Assembly (NCBI GenBank): GCA_963841205.1
Contig: CAWJCH010000031.1
Span: 8,262 to 72,261 of the forward strand
Direction of reading: 5' to 3'
Source of the DNA: CAWAWP01 sp963841205
GTDB taxonomy: Bacteria; Chloroflexota; Ktedonobacteria; Ktedonobacterales; JADMIN01
DNA: 64,000 bases
Numbering within the stretch: the first letter of the stretch is position 1; each line of letters begins with the position of its first letter. The translations under genes were made by a program, and so were the position numbers. Under the pieces are notes generated by a model. That model saw only the letters and a program-made list of their open reading frames with translations. It made no database searches and was not told the origin of the DNA. Of the stretch, positions 16,729-24,599 are shown piece by piece.

Positions 16729-17352
16729 TCAGTCCGCGCATGAGAGCTGTCGCACCTGCCGCTGGGCGCGTGGTGTCAGCTGCCATCCCCCCGCTGACTC
16801 GCGCAGTGCGCCACGTGTCACCAGTTCCTTGAGCGCACTGTCGAGCTCGTGCACCCGCAGTATCGGGGACGCCAACCGCTTCAACCCTGGGGTCGGCGCG
16901 ACGGCGTCGCGATGCGCCGCCGCCACGACTGCCGCCGTAAGCAGAAGTTTCGTCGGGGCGTCCCAGGTGTCACCTGGATGCGCCCTCTCCTGGAGCAGAT
17001 AGTCGCGCAGGACAACGGCCTCATTCTCCTTCGTATCGCGCGCGCCGTAGACCAGCGTGACCGGCGCCCCCCCGGCAACTCCCTGGAGCTCGGCCAGCAG
17101 CATCTGGCGCAGCGGTGTCGCCAGCTCGTACCGATACTTTTCTACGAATGCGTCCCATCGGTTTGGCTGATGGCCGAACCAGGTCCGCAGCTCATCGGTG
17201 GGCCCAAGCTCCTTCATCCAGGCGTCGAGAGCGGCCACGTCCTTGGAGACCCCGCGCGCCCACAAGCGATCCACCAGGACGCGCGTCCCATCACTCGACT
17301 CAGGCTTCTCGTAGATCCGCTTGATCGCTACTCGCACGCCTTGCTCTGCCAT
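16729..17352 (-). CDS. DUF488 protein with C-terminal winged-helix-like extension
   Basis: 207 aa. Residues 1-118 match DUF488: VRVAIKRIYEKPESSDGTRV, LVDRLWARGVSKDVAALDAW, ELRTWFGHQPNRWDAFVEKY and VTLVYGARDTKENEAVVLRDY. The family is uncharacterised and usually about 115-125 aa. The extra about 85 residues end in a helical and winged-helix-like pattern (ILRVHELDSALKELVTRGAL, GGWQLTPRAQRQVRQL), so this may be a fusion with a DNA-binding or docking module. AGGAG lies 8 bases before ATG 17352. Confidence 0.75.
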   Translation of the reverse strand: MAEQGVRVAIKRIYEKPESSDGTRVLVDRLWARGVSKDVAALDAWMKELGPTDELRTWFGHQPNRWDAFVEKYRYELATPLRQMLLAELQGVAGGAPVTLVYGARDTKENEAVVLRDYLLQERAHPGDTWDAPTKLLLTAAVVAAAHRDAVAPTPGLKRLASPILRVHELDSALKELVTRGALRESAGGWQLTPRAQRQVRQLSCAD

Positions 17353-17463
17353 GGGATCTGCTCCTGATACCGAAAGCCTTCTGGCTTTTCGACGTGACAC
17401 GCCTTGGTGCGGTCTGCCATATCCTCTCGTCCGATAGGCCGTACTCGTCGTGTGGCAGACGTT

Positions 17464-17883
17464 TTATTCGTATTCGCGCGTCTGGGCGCAGGTAGCAAGA
17501 TGGCCTGCGTTGCCTCGGTGCTCACCGTGGGTCGGCGTGACCCGTTCGAGCATCAGTCGCGCGGGGGAGGTCTGCTCACTGATGGGCACAGCCACCATCA
17601 CCACCCCATTGCCATAGGTGACGTTGGCGCACATGGCATTGACTGGGACTGGGAGCGCGAGCTCACGGTGATACACCCCGACGCTCCATTCATCGATCAG
17701 CACCTCCTTGACATCCTTCAGCAGGGCGCGCTGGTCTCCATGGAGAATCAGCCGGCCATCGTCGGTGACTTCGATCAGAATGTTCTCCGGTTCCAGTCCG
17801 GCCATCGGCGCGGCGATCATCAAGCGGTTATCAGTGCGGTAGACTTTGACTGGAACCGGTTGCTGCTTCGCCTGTTCGTGCAT
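17464..17883 (-). CDS. Hsp20/alpha-crystallin family small heat-shock protein
   Basis: 139 aa. ATP-independent chaperone that holds unfolding proteins. The alpha-crystallin domain runs from about residue 15 to 115: VKVYRTDNRLMIAAPMAGLE, ILIEVTDDGRLILHGDQ, and the closing strand block YHRELALPVPVNAMCANVTYG then NGVVMVAVP. The start MHEQAKQQPVPV has GGAGG 9 bases upstream. The final GVVMVAVP takes the place of the usual GVLxIxxP. The C terminus (HGEHRGNAGHLATCAQTREYE) lacks a clear IxI motif. Confidence 0.8.
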   Translation of the reverse strand: MHEQAKQQPVPVKVYRTDNRLMIAAPMAGLEPENILIEVTDDGRLILHGDQRALLKDVKEVLIDEWSVGVYHRELALPVPVNAMCANVTYGNGVVMVAVPISEQTSPARLMLERVTPTHGEHRGNAGHLATCAQTREYE

Positions 17884-18497
17884 CGGCGTCACCCTCCGTC
17901 TCACCCGCTTTCGTGTAGCCCGCTCAGCTCAGAGAGCTTAGATCGCGCTATGACGACTCATTCGGTCTCCCCTCGGTCCAGAGACATCGAGGGATGCCTG
18001 ACGCGCACTCAGATCTCGGCTCCTCTCCCGTAGTACATAGTGTCTTCACGCGATCCGCCTTGCCCGTCGCCGACGGTCTGGTACTTGGCGATGAACTCGA
18101 TGGAGCGCAGATACTTCACCATTTTGTTGGCCAACTCGGTCTCCACGCGCAGGCAGAGCGGCGCACCGTGCGGGATGGGCAGCGGCACATCGTTGAAGTC
18201 GTACGCCAGGATCGTCTGGGGATGCCGTGCCAGCTCCAGGTCGATCACCTCGTAGAACGGTCGTCGTGGCTGCCCGCCATAGGTGAACTGATCCAGCCCG
18301 TAGGAGGTACACAGCACGTAGCGCGCCTCGGGTAAGGGCTGAGCGTGCTCTAGGACGTCCAGCAGGCGTACCCACGCCCATTTTCCGCTGCCGGACCAGC
18401 CCTGCACACAGTGGTGGAGGGTGATCTGCTCCCCCCGCGGCATGGCACGCAAGTCATCCAGCGAGAGGCTCAGCGGCTGCCGCACCAGACCTCTCAC

Positions 18498-18522
18498 TGA
18501 AGTTGTCCCGGTTTGGTAGACA
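18498..18522 (+). repeat. IS3 terminal inverted repeat (left)
   Basis: Starts TGAAGTTGTCCCGGTTTGGT right after the CAC target copy at 18495-18497. Confidence 0.85.
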
Positions 18523-18530
18523 GTTCATCG

Positions 18531-19397
18531 TTAGGCGACGACCAGTGTTTGCGTAGCCCATCTCCTTTCAGAGACGTCCGGCGAGAGGTAGTCGAGCGCC
18601 GAATGGCGGCGCTGCCGATTGGAGAAGACTTCGAGGTACTCAAAGAGGGCGGTGCGGGCCGCGATCTGGGTCGGGAACGACTGACGAGCGAGGAGCTCGC
18701 ACTCGAGGGTGGCGAAGAAGCTTTCGGCCATGGCGTTGTCGTAGCAGTCGCCGACCGAGCCCATGGAGCAGCGGATGCCGACCGCCTGGCAGCGTTGCCC
18801 GAAGAGCAGCGAGGTGTACTGGCAGCCATGGTCGGAGTGGTGCATGACCCCCTCGCCCGGCCGCCGGTTCCAGACGGCCATCTCCAGCGCGGCCACGACT
18901 CGTTCGGTGCGCAGGTGATCGGCCATGGACCAGCCCACGACCCGGCGGCTGCACGCGTCCACGATCACGGCCAGATACAGGAACCCCTCATACTGAGTCG
19001 GCACGTACGTGCTATCCGCCACCCAGAGCGCGTTGAGGACGGGCGCCGCGAAGGTGCGCTGGACCAGGTCCGGGGCCAGCTCGGCCTGGGGATCGCGCGG
19101 CGTCGTGTGGAACGGGCGCCGGCGATGGCACCCGACCAGACCGGCGCCCCGCATGAGGCGCGCGATGCGCTTGCGCCCGCAGCGCGTTCCCGCACTCGCC
19201 AATTCTGCGTGGACGCGCGGCACGCCAGAGGTGCCGCGGCTTGCGTGTTGGATCAGCCGGATGTGCTCGACCAACTGCTCGTCGGCCTGGGCATGTGCCG
19301 AGCGGCCGCGCTGGCGCCACGCCCAATAGCCGCTGGGGGAGACACCCAGCACCCGGCAGAGAGTGACGACGGCATGGTGTGCCTGCTCGCGCTCCAC
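18531..19397 (-). CDS. IS3 transposase OrfB (catalytic part)
   Basis: 288 aa as a separate product. rve integrase core with DDE residues: ALWVADSTYVPT (Asp128), HHSDHGCQYTS (Asp189) and NAMAESFFATLECE (Glu225). HTH_21 region upstream (SGVPRVHAELASAGTRCGRK). The true active enzyme is OrfAB: a run of seven A then G near 19455-19463 (minus strand) at the end of orfA allows a -1 shift that continues as KKPRRNFRAGDQLDPLVAYE into EREQAHHA. Frameshifted OrfAB is the known mode of IS3 elements. Confidence 0.88.
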   Translation of the reverse strand: MEREQAHHAVVTLCRVLGVSPSGYWAWRQRGRSAHAQADEQLVEHIRLIQHASRGTSGVPRVHAELASAGTRCGRKRIARLMRGAGLVGCHRRRPFHTTPRDPQAELAPDLVQRTFAAPVLNALWVADSTYVPTQYEGFLYLAVIVDACSRRVVGWSMADHLRTERVVAALEMAVWNRRPGEGVMHHSDHGCQYTSLLFGQRCQAVGIRCSMGSVGDCYDNAMAESFFATLECELLARQSFPTQIAARTALFEYLEVFSNRQRRHSALDYLSPDVSERRWATQTLVVA

Positions 19398-19411
19398 AAA
19401 CTCGTAGGCGA

Positions 19412-19702
19412 CTAGCGGATCGAGTTGGTCTCCTGCGCGGAAGTTGCGCCGCGGCTTTTTTTCAGGATCTCGCGCTCCTCGCGCAGGATCCGGTTCTCGC
19501 GCCGGAGTCGGCGCAACTCCTCCTGGTCGTCACTCGTCAGCCCGTCGCGGCGTTTCCCCTCGTCGAGATCCGCCTGCTTGAGCCAGAGCCGCAACGTTTC
19601 GCCGGTCATACCCAGCTCCCGGGCGATCTCAGCATGGGGCTTGTCGCTCGTGCGCGCCAGTTGGATCGCTTCAGTACGAAACTCTGGCGGATAGGGTGGC
19701 AT
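19412..19702 (-). CDS. IS3 OrfA, HTH and leucine-zipper protein
   Basis: 96 aa. Helix-turn-helix of the transposase_8 type (YPPEFRTEAIQLARTSDKPH, EIARELGMTGETLRLWLKQA) and a coiled-coil (LRRLRRENRILREEREILKK) used for dimerisation. The last codons after ILKKS are the zero-frame ending; the -1 shift at the A-run gives OrfAB. OrfA alone usually represses transposition. Confidence 0.88.
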   Translation of the reverse strand: MPPYPPEFRTEAIQLARTSDKPHAEIARELGMTGETLRLWLKQADLDEGKRRDGLTSDDQEELRRLRRENRILREEREILKKSRGATSAQETNSIR

Positions 19703-19753
19703 ATGTTTCGACCTGCGAACACCTCCTCGGGGCCTTCACCCTAAGCGTACAGG

Positions 19754-19778
19754 TGTCCACCAAAGCGGGTCAACTTCA
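19754..19778 (-). repeat. IS3 terminal inverted repeat (right)
   Basis: Read inward on the minus strand it starts TGAAGTTGACCCGCTTTGGT. It is followed outside by CAC 19779-19781. Confidence 0.85.
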
Positions 19779-20202
19779 CACCTGTAACCACCAGCCACGG
19801 AACTGGTCATGCGCGAGCTGGAGGTATTGCGGACTCTCTTGGGGGTCGGCGGTGCGCCATTGACCCAGAAGTAGGGGGAGGTCGCCGTCTCTGGGTACTG
19901 CTGCCTCGAGCGCAGGCGATGGAACAGGATCTGTCTGATCGGGCGCTCTATCGTATCGAGAGCCACCTGCACCTGGCATTTGTGGCGCACAGAATACCAG
20001 GACGCTCCCATATGGAGTGCGACGACGAACGCGATCGCGACCACGGCGATGGTCACGGCGAGCCCGAAATTGGCTTTCGGCTGACCAGCCACGCTCCGTC
20101 AAGTAATCACGAGTAGTGCGCTGATTGCCAGAACGCAGCGTGATGGTTGCACTCGGTTAGGGCGGGGCCCCACAAACGGGCTCGGAGGTGATCACCCCGG
20201 GC

Positions 20203-20799
20203 TCACTCCTTGGTGATGAAGGCGGCGAACTCGACCAGCTGGCGCGCCTTGTCGGGGTCGCTCTGCGCCAGGTGCAGGTAGAGATCGGCCAGGTCGCGGG
20301 CGGTGGCGCGGGCGCCCGGCTCGGCGCTGGCAGCCGCGGCCCCGGCCTCCTCCGCGGTCATGAAGGACCAGCACTCGCCCAGCGAGGAGCCCCACCGCTC
20401 CGCGAGGTAGGCTACGAGGAGGAGGTTGACGATCTCGCGCGAGGCCGCGACCTTCGCGTCCATCATCTGCTCTAAGTTCCAGATCGTCTTGTGGGAGCTT
20501 CCCGGCACGCCGTCGGCCTCGCCCGCCAGGCCCGCAACTTCGAGCGTCTCGTCGGCGGCCTCGCGCAGCTGGTGGAGGAAGTACCCCAGGCGCTGGAGCC
20601 GACGCGCGCTCACGATGCCCCAGTTGCGCACCCGCATGCGCGTCAGGCGCGCCGTCAGCACCGAGGGTGCGGCTGTGCCGGACAGGGCGCGTGCGGTGTC
20701 GGGCATCGCGGCCACCACGCCCGCCGCCAGCTCCCGTGTCACCCCTTCGCGCCGCCGCCGCTGCTGCGGAGTATGCCCGTCGCTCGTCTTGTCCATCAT
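20203..20799 (-). CDS. Putative repressor of the integrative element, 198 aa
   Basis: Start at ATG 20799 with AGAGGG upstream. An Arg-rich N terminus is followed by a helical region: LGYFLHQLREAADETLEVAG and SSHKTIWNLEQ, which looks like a helix-turn-helix with insertion, as in XRE/CI-type repressors. The C-terminal half is Ala/Glu-rich and helical. It is divergent from the ribbon-helix-helix gene at 20997, with a strong promoter between them, which is the classic repressor position in a phage-like element. Assignment as repressor is by position and weak HTH pattern. Confidence 0.55.
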   Translation of the reverse strand: MMDKTSDGHTPQQRRRREGVTRELAAGVVAAMPDTARALSGTAAPSVLTARLTRMRVRNWGIVSARRLQRLGYFLHQLREAADETLEVAGLAGEADGVPGSSHKTIWNLEQMMDAKVAASREIVNLLLVAYLAERWGSSLGECWSFMTAEEAGAAAASAEPGARATARDLADLYLHLAQSDPDKARQLVEFAAFITKE

Positions 20800-20920
20800 C
20801 GCGTTATCCCTCTCACGCTGCACGCCCTATCACACGCCGATGATACCGAACGACGCCCAGAACTGTCCACCCTTGCCGCTATTCCTATGTATGTGTTTTG
20901 CCATACACGGTCACTATCTA

Positions 20921-20949
20921 TTGACAACAAGGAACTATTGCAGTAGACT
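20921..20949 (+). promoter_or_regulatory. Sigma-70 promoter of the integrative element
   Basis: TTGACA (20921-20926), 17-base spacer, TAGACT (20944-20949). It drives the rightward genes starting at 20997. The divergent gene's control region overlaps. Confidence 0.65.
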
Positions 20950-20996
20950 TGCGGTAGATGACGCGGAGACGCTTCACGAAGAAAGGACGATGAACC

Positions 20997-21197
20997 GTGC
21001 CACGTTGGACCGATCACCAAGCGGAGAAGCCAAATCTCAACATGCGAATGCCGCTTGAGCTGCGCGCGCGCCTAGACGCCGAGCGCATCAAGCAGCGCCG
21101 CACACTGACGGCTGAGGTGCTGATCCGGCTGGAGCGGACCTTCGCTCTGGACGATGCCGCACGCGCCCAGGAGGTGCAGCTAGCGCGCGCCAGCTAG
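20997..21197 (+). CDS. Arc/ribbon-helix-helix DNA-binding protein, 66 aa
   Basis: GTG start with AAAGGA about 9 bases upstream. KPNLNMRMPLELRARLDAER matches the beta strand and first helix of Arc-like proteins (NxRMPxELRxxLxxxA), and RRTLTAEVLIRLERTF the second helix. It probably regulates the element from an operator near 20921-20990. Its TAG stop lies in the arm of a terminator hairpin. Confidence 0.75.
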   Translation: MPRWTDHQAEKPNLNMRMPLELRARLDAERIKQRRTLTAEVLIRLERTFALDDAARAQEVQLARAS

Positions 21198-21206
21198 CGT
21201 TTTTTT
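21179..21206 (+). terminator. Rho-independent terminator
   Basis: GCTAGC (21179-21184) and GCTAGC (21193-21198) can pair around GCGCGCCA, followed by TTTTTTT (21200-21206). It overlaps the stop codon of the Arc-like gene and separates it from the ParB-like gene. Confidence 0.6.
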
Positions 21207-21439
21207 GTTGGTCTCATATAGCGTCATTGGTCTAAACTAGTGACTGCAATGCGCTACTAAGCAGGGTGCCGGAAGCGAAGGAGGCGCTATCGAGGAGAGC
21301 CGGGAAAACGAGCGAGGCGCCAGCCATGAGGGTGGCCGACGCCCCAAGACGATCTGAGACCCGACGAAACGAAGCGAGACAAGCTGAGATAGTGCCCGCA
21401 GCCAGTTTAGCACAGCGCGGGCGAGGAAGGAACAACACC

Positions 21440-22315
21440 GTGGCAGCAGCACCGAAACTGAGCATCCTGCGCGGCATCGACGACACCCTCGTATACGGGG
21501 AGGACTGTCTGCTCGCCGTCGCCGCCCTCCTCGTCGATCACGCCTATCATCGCCCCGAAACCCCGACGCGCATCCAGAAGTTGGCCGAGGCGTGGGAACC
21601 CGATAGCATGGGTCGGGTCCAGGTCAACGTCCGCAACGGCGGCGGCAAGTACGTGTGGGACGGGCAGCATCGCCTTGGGGCGATGAAGTTGCTCGGCATC
21701 GCGCAGGTGCACTGCACGACGTTCTATGGGTGGGACGTGCAGCGGGAGGCCCGCGCCTTCGTCGAGGCCAACGCCGGCCAAGAGAAGCTCTCCTGCTACG
21801 AGGTACACGTAGCCTCGCTCGCGGGGGGCGACTTCCGCGCCAGGGCCATCGAGCAGGTCGTGCGTGAGTTCGGCTTCCACATTGATGCCAGGCGCAGCAA
21901 TACCCGTGACGGGAAGCCCCGCGCGACGCAGGACTACGTCCTGGCCGTCGCCACGCTGTACCGCATCTACGACCGCAAGACGTGCGGCGGGGCCGAAGGC
22001 CTGCGCCAGGTGCTGCGCATCCTCACCGGCGCGTACCCCGGACGTGCCCAGGCGCACATGGCGGACGGCGACATGCTCCACGGGCTGCACGCCTTCCTCA
22101 CCCGCGTCCACGCGGACCCCAACTTCCGCGAGCAGGTCCTGATCGGACACCTCGGCACCGAGTCCGTGACCGCGCTGCGCAACAAGGCACAAGACGTCAT
22201 GGCCTACTCAGTCCGGAGTCGCGTTGACGTCGCCATCCCCCTGCTGCTTCGGGATGTCTACAACAAGGGCCTTCGCCAAGAGCGCCGACTGGCACCCATG
22301 TACGGTCGAGCGTAA
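21440..22315 (+). CDS. ParB-nuclease-fold protein of the DUF6551 type
   Basis: 291 aa from GTG 21440, which has GGAAGGA 8 bases upstream; the frame is open back to 21266 but that part is Arg/Ala-rich. The N-terminal domain resembles the ParB N-terminal fold: RIQKLAEAWEPDSMGRVQVN, NGGGKYVWDGQHRLGAMKLL and VHCTTFYGWD. GQHR corresponds to the GERR-type nucleotide-binding motif of ParB. A helical C-terminal domain follows (RQVLRILTGAYPG, AHMADGDMLHGLHAFLTRV). Such proteins are common in phages and integrative elements with unknown role. It sits between the element's regulator and the RusA-like gene. Confidence 0.7.
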   Translation: MAAAPKLSILRGIDDTLVYGEDCLLAVAALLVDHAYHRPETPTRIQKLAEAWEPDSMGRVQVNVRNGGGKYVWDGQHRLGAMKLLGIAQVHCTTFYGWDVQREARAFVEANAGQEKLSCYEVHVASLAGGDFRARAIEQVVREFGFHIDARRSNTRDGKPRATQDYVLAVATLYRIYDRKTCGGAEGLRQVLRILTGAYPGRAQAHMADGDMLHGLHAFLTRVHADPNFREQVLIGHLGTESVTALRNKAQDVMAYSVRSRVDVAIPLLLRDVYNKGLRQERRLAPMYGRA

Positions 22316-22434
22316 GGGGAGCCGCGGACCGCTCGGCGATCACTTCGCATGACTGCCGAGCGGTTCGGATGCAGTTGAAAGCGATCGGGACCATGACAAC
22401 GAAAGCGCCGAGACGAGCCCTCTCCGCCGACGGG

Positions 22435-22794
22435 GTGAGCGTGTGAGTAGAGGGGCATCCCGTCAGCGTCAACTCCGCCTATGGCACGCGGCGCGGCGGC
22501 AAGGGCCGCTACCTGAAGGCGGAGGCGGTGGCGTGGCGCGACTCGGTCTGGCTCGCATTCCGCCTCCAAGCGGCGCCATTCACCGCGGAACAATTGCCTC
22601 TCGTTGTGAGGTGCAGTTTCTACGGCGTGCGTGCCGACGGCGACAACCTCCTGAAGTTGACGATTGACGGGATGAGGCTTGCGCTCGGCATCGACGACAA
22701 ACACTTCAGCCCCATCACCGCCGAGGTGGTGCGCGGCAAGGCATTCGGGCAGGGCGCTTGGATCGAGGTCTGGACAGCACGGAGGGCGACGTAG
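22435..22794 (+). CDS. RusA-like Holliday-junction endonuclease with early in-frame TGA
   Basis: RusA-family resolvases cut four-way DNA junctions. The signature is clear: VNSAYGTRRGGKGRYLKAEA (N-terminal strand and basic loop) and GDNLLKLTIDGMRLALGIDD with DNLLK and the acidic IDD pair. The frame that encodes the N-terminal strand begins GTG-AGC-GTG-TGA-GTA-GAG at 22435, so a stop sits at codon 4 (22444-22446). Without it the protein is about 119 aa, normal for the family. The first good start after the TGA is GTG 22528, which would lose the N-terminal strand. Either a start other than ATG/GTG/TTG is used or the gene carries a nonsense mutation or sequence error. Confidence 0.65.
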
Positions 22795-23103
22795 ATGAGC
22801 AACACGGGGCTGGTGAACAGGCGGCGCGCTGCCGCCGCTGCGAAACCTGCGCCTAAGCGGCGGAAAGTGATCGGGCTGGACGACGCGCCTCCGGGCGTGC
22901 CTCGTCTGCTGCTGACGCGCGAGGAGGCGGCGTACGCGCTGCACATGAGCCTCGCCAAGGTGAAGCAGCTCATCGCGCGGGGCGAGAGCGGCATCGCGGC
23001 ACCAGGCGGCATCTTTTCGATGAAGATCGGGGGGTCCCGTCGCATCCCCATGTGGGCCATTGAGGCGTATACTCGCCCACTGGCCGGGCAAGAGGGCGCT
23101 TAG
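22795..23103 (+). CDS. Excisionase-like HTH protein, 102 aa
   Basis: ATG follows the TAG of the RusA-like gene directly, so the two are translationally coupled. After a basic N terminus comes an excisionase-type winged helix: RLLLTREEAAYALHMSLAKV, KQLIARGESG and FSMKIGGSRRIPMWAIEAY. This is the DNA-binding domain used by recombination directionality factors and by some plasmid regulators. Its place immediately before the integrase gene supports an excisionase role. Confidence 0.75.
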   Translation: MSNTGLVNRRRAAAAAKPAPKRRKVIGLDDAPPGVPRLLLTREEAAYALHMSLAKVKQLIARGESGIAAPGGIFSMKIGGSRRIPMWAIEAYTRPLAGQEGA

Positions 23104-23133
23104 CCACGTAGGTACGGGAAGGATGCGAGGGAC

Positions 23134-24303
23134 ATGGAATCGAACGGGCAGCTACCGAGGCAGCCACGCCTGAGCCGTCAGAAGCACGGCAAGGGCGAAG
23201 GATCCATCGGCAAGCGCGGCGACGGGCGCTGGGAGGCACGGCTCACGCTCCCCGGTGGGCGCCGGAAGTCGTGGTACGGGAAGACGCGCCAGGAGGTCCA
23301 GTCGAAGCTTGCTAAGGCGCGCTACGAGTACGAGGAGCGCGGCGTCGAGCCCGCGGACGAGCGTACCACCGTCGAGCAGTGGTCGAAGACGTGGCTGGAG
23401 CAGGTGCGCGCCACCGTCTCCGAGACGACCTGGGTACGGTACGAGTACAACCTCCGCCTCCACATCCGACCGCAGCTCGGCAAGGTGCGGCTCGCCCGCC
23501 TGACGCCCCCGCAGGTGCAATCACTCTATGCCCATCTCCTCACCGATGGCGGGCTGGGTACTACCTCCGTGCAGATGGTCCATCGAGTGCTCCACCGGAT
23601 GCTGGCCGACGCGGTGCGCCAGGAGCTTCTCACGCGCAACGTCAGCGACAACGTCCGCGCCCCACGTCCCTCGAAGACCGCGATGGCGGCGCTCAACCGC
23701 GACGAGTCGAAGCTGCTGATGGCGACCGCCGAACGCTACGAGGACCGCTACGCCGCGCTCTGGACGCTGGCCCTCGCCACCGGCATGCGAATCGGTGAGC
23801 TGCTGGCCCTCACCTGGAAGGACATCGACCTGGCGCGCGGGAAAGTCACGGTGTCCAAGACGCTGATGGCGAAGAAGGGCGCGCTGGAGCCGAAGGCCCC
23901 GAAGACGGCTGCCAGCAACCGGCAGATCCGCATCGGCCCCGACGTGGTGAGCGCATTACGCCGTCATCGCACCGAGCAGGCCGCTGAGCGGTTGCGCGCG
24001 GGCAACGTGTGGAAGGACCTCGGCATCGTCTTCTGCCGCGAGGACGGCTTCTACACGCGAGCCAACCGCATCGAGAAGGCCCTCGACCGGCTGCTGCGAC
24101 TGGCGGAGCTTCCGCACATGCGCGTCCACGACCTGCGCCATACCGCGGCGACGCTGGCCCTCCACGCGGGGGAGCCGACCAAGAAGGTGTCCGAGATGAT
24201 GGGACATTCCTCCGTGTCGATCACGATGGACCGCTACCAGCACGTGCTGCCCGACATGCAGGAGACGCTGGCGGAGGCGATGAATAAGATGCTATTTGGG
24301 TGA
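23134..24303 (+). CDS. int: Tyrosine recombinase (integrase), 389 aa
   Basis: Site-specific recombinase that integrates and excises the element. AP2-like N-terminal arm-binding domain (GEGSIGKRGDGRWEARLTLP), SAM-like core-binding domain (TTVEQWSKTWLEQVRATVSE), catalytic domain with Arg219 (ATGMRIGELL), HDLRH (His332, Arg335), GHSS (His358) and the nucleophile Tyr368 (MDRYQHV). All catalytic residues are present and the frame is intact. It closes the operon that begins near 21440. No tRNA lies next to it, so the attachment site is unknown. Confidence 0.9.
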   Translation: MESNGQLPRQPRLSRQKHGKGEGSIGKRGDGRWEARLTLPGGRRKSWYGKTRQEVQSKLAKARYEYEERGVEPADERTTVEQWSKTWLEQVRATVSETTWVRYEYNLRLHIRPQLGKVRLARLTPPQVQSLYAHLLTDGGLGTTSVQMVHRVLHRMLADAVRQELLTRNVSDNVRAPRPSKTAMAALNRDESKLLMATAERYEDRYAALWTLALATGMRIGELLALTWKDIDLARGKVTVSKTLMAKKGALEPKAPKTAASNRQIRIGPDVVSALRRHRTEQAAERLRAGNVWKDLGIVFCREDGFYTRANRIEKALDRLLRLAELPHMRVHDLRHTAATLALHAGEPTKKVSEMMGHSSVSITMDRYQHVLPDMQETLAEAMNKMLFG

Positions 24304-24307
24304 TACC

Positions 24308-24336
24308 TTTACACTGTGCTATCACTGCGCTATACT
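24308..24336 (+). promoter_or_regulatory. Sigma-70 promoter for the XRE gene
   Basis: TTTACA (24308-24313), 17-base spacer, TATACT (24331-24336), directly after the integrase stop. Confidence 0.65.
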
Positions 24337-24374
24337 CACATTGACACCGAGCGACAGGGGAGGACGTGGTAACG

Positions 24375-24599
24375 ATGGCAGAACGGGCGAGCAGCGCGGC
24401 GGTGCCGCGGCTCTCCGAGTGGCGCGTCCGACGGCTGATGACGCAGACGGAACTTGCCGCCGCGTCGAAGCTCTCGCGCGTCACCGTGAACAAGGCGGAG
24501 CATGGGGGCCGTTTGAGCTTCCCCACCATCCGCCAGCTCGCGGACGCCTTGGGTGTCTCGACGGACGATCTGCGCTACCCGGATAGGTCGCCTAGCTGA
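24375..24599 (+). CDS. XRE-family helix-turn-helix regulator, 74 aa
   Basis: Compact Cro/CI-type domain only: WRVRRLMTQTELAAASKLSR, VTVNKAEHGGRLSFPTIRQL, ADALGVSTDDLRYP. ATG 24375 has GGGAGG about 9 bases upstream; GTG 24366 is in the same frame. It has its own promoter at 24308. It probably is the last gene of the integrative element and may control it together with the regulators at 20203 and 20997. Confidence 0.8.
   Translation: MAERASSAAVPRLSEWRVRRLMTQTELAAASKLSRVTVNKAEHGGRLSFPTIRQLADALGVSTDDLRYPDRSPS

Larger units (their letters stand above)
18498..19778 (-). mobile_element. IS3-family insertion sequence, complete, 1281 bp
   Basis: Terminal inverted repeats TGAAGTTGTCCCGGTTTGGT (left) and TGAAGTTGACCCGCTTTGGT (right, inward) match at 22 of 25 positions. 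CAC is duplicated on both sides (18495-18497 and 19779-19781). orfA and orfB are both intact, so the copy looks recent and possibly active. Confidence 0.9.
18009..20092 (-). pseudogene. Molybdopterin-dependent oxidoreductase split by IS3
   Basis: The C-terminal part (18009-18497) has the sulfite-oxidase-type molybdopterin fold: QPLSLSLDDLRAMP, the Mo-ligand Cys in ITLHHCVQGWSGSGKWAWV, YVLCTSYGLDQFTYGG, PLPIPHGAPLCLRVETELAN and KMVKYLRSIEFI. The N-terminal part (19782-20092) holds a membrane anchor (LAVTIAVVAIAFVVALHMG) and SPYFWVNGAPPTPK, then in another frame ESPQYLQLAHDQFRGWWLQV. Removing IS3 (18498-19778) and one CAC copy joins WLQV to RGLVRQP in frame. A further one-base loss near 19840 separates TPK from ESPQ. 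So two lesions exist, one certain insertion and one indel. Confidence 0.8.
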
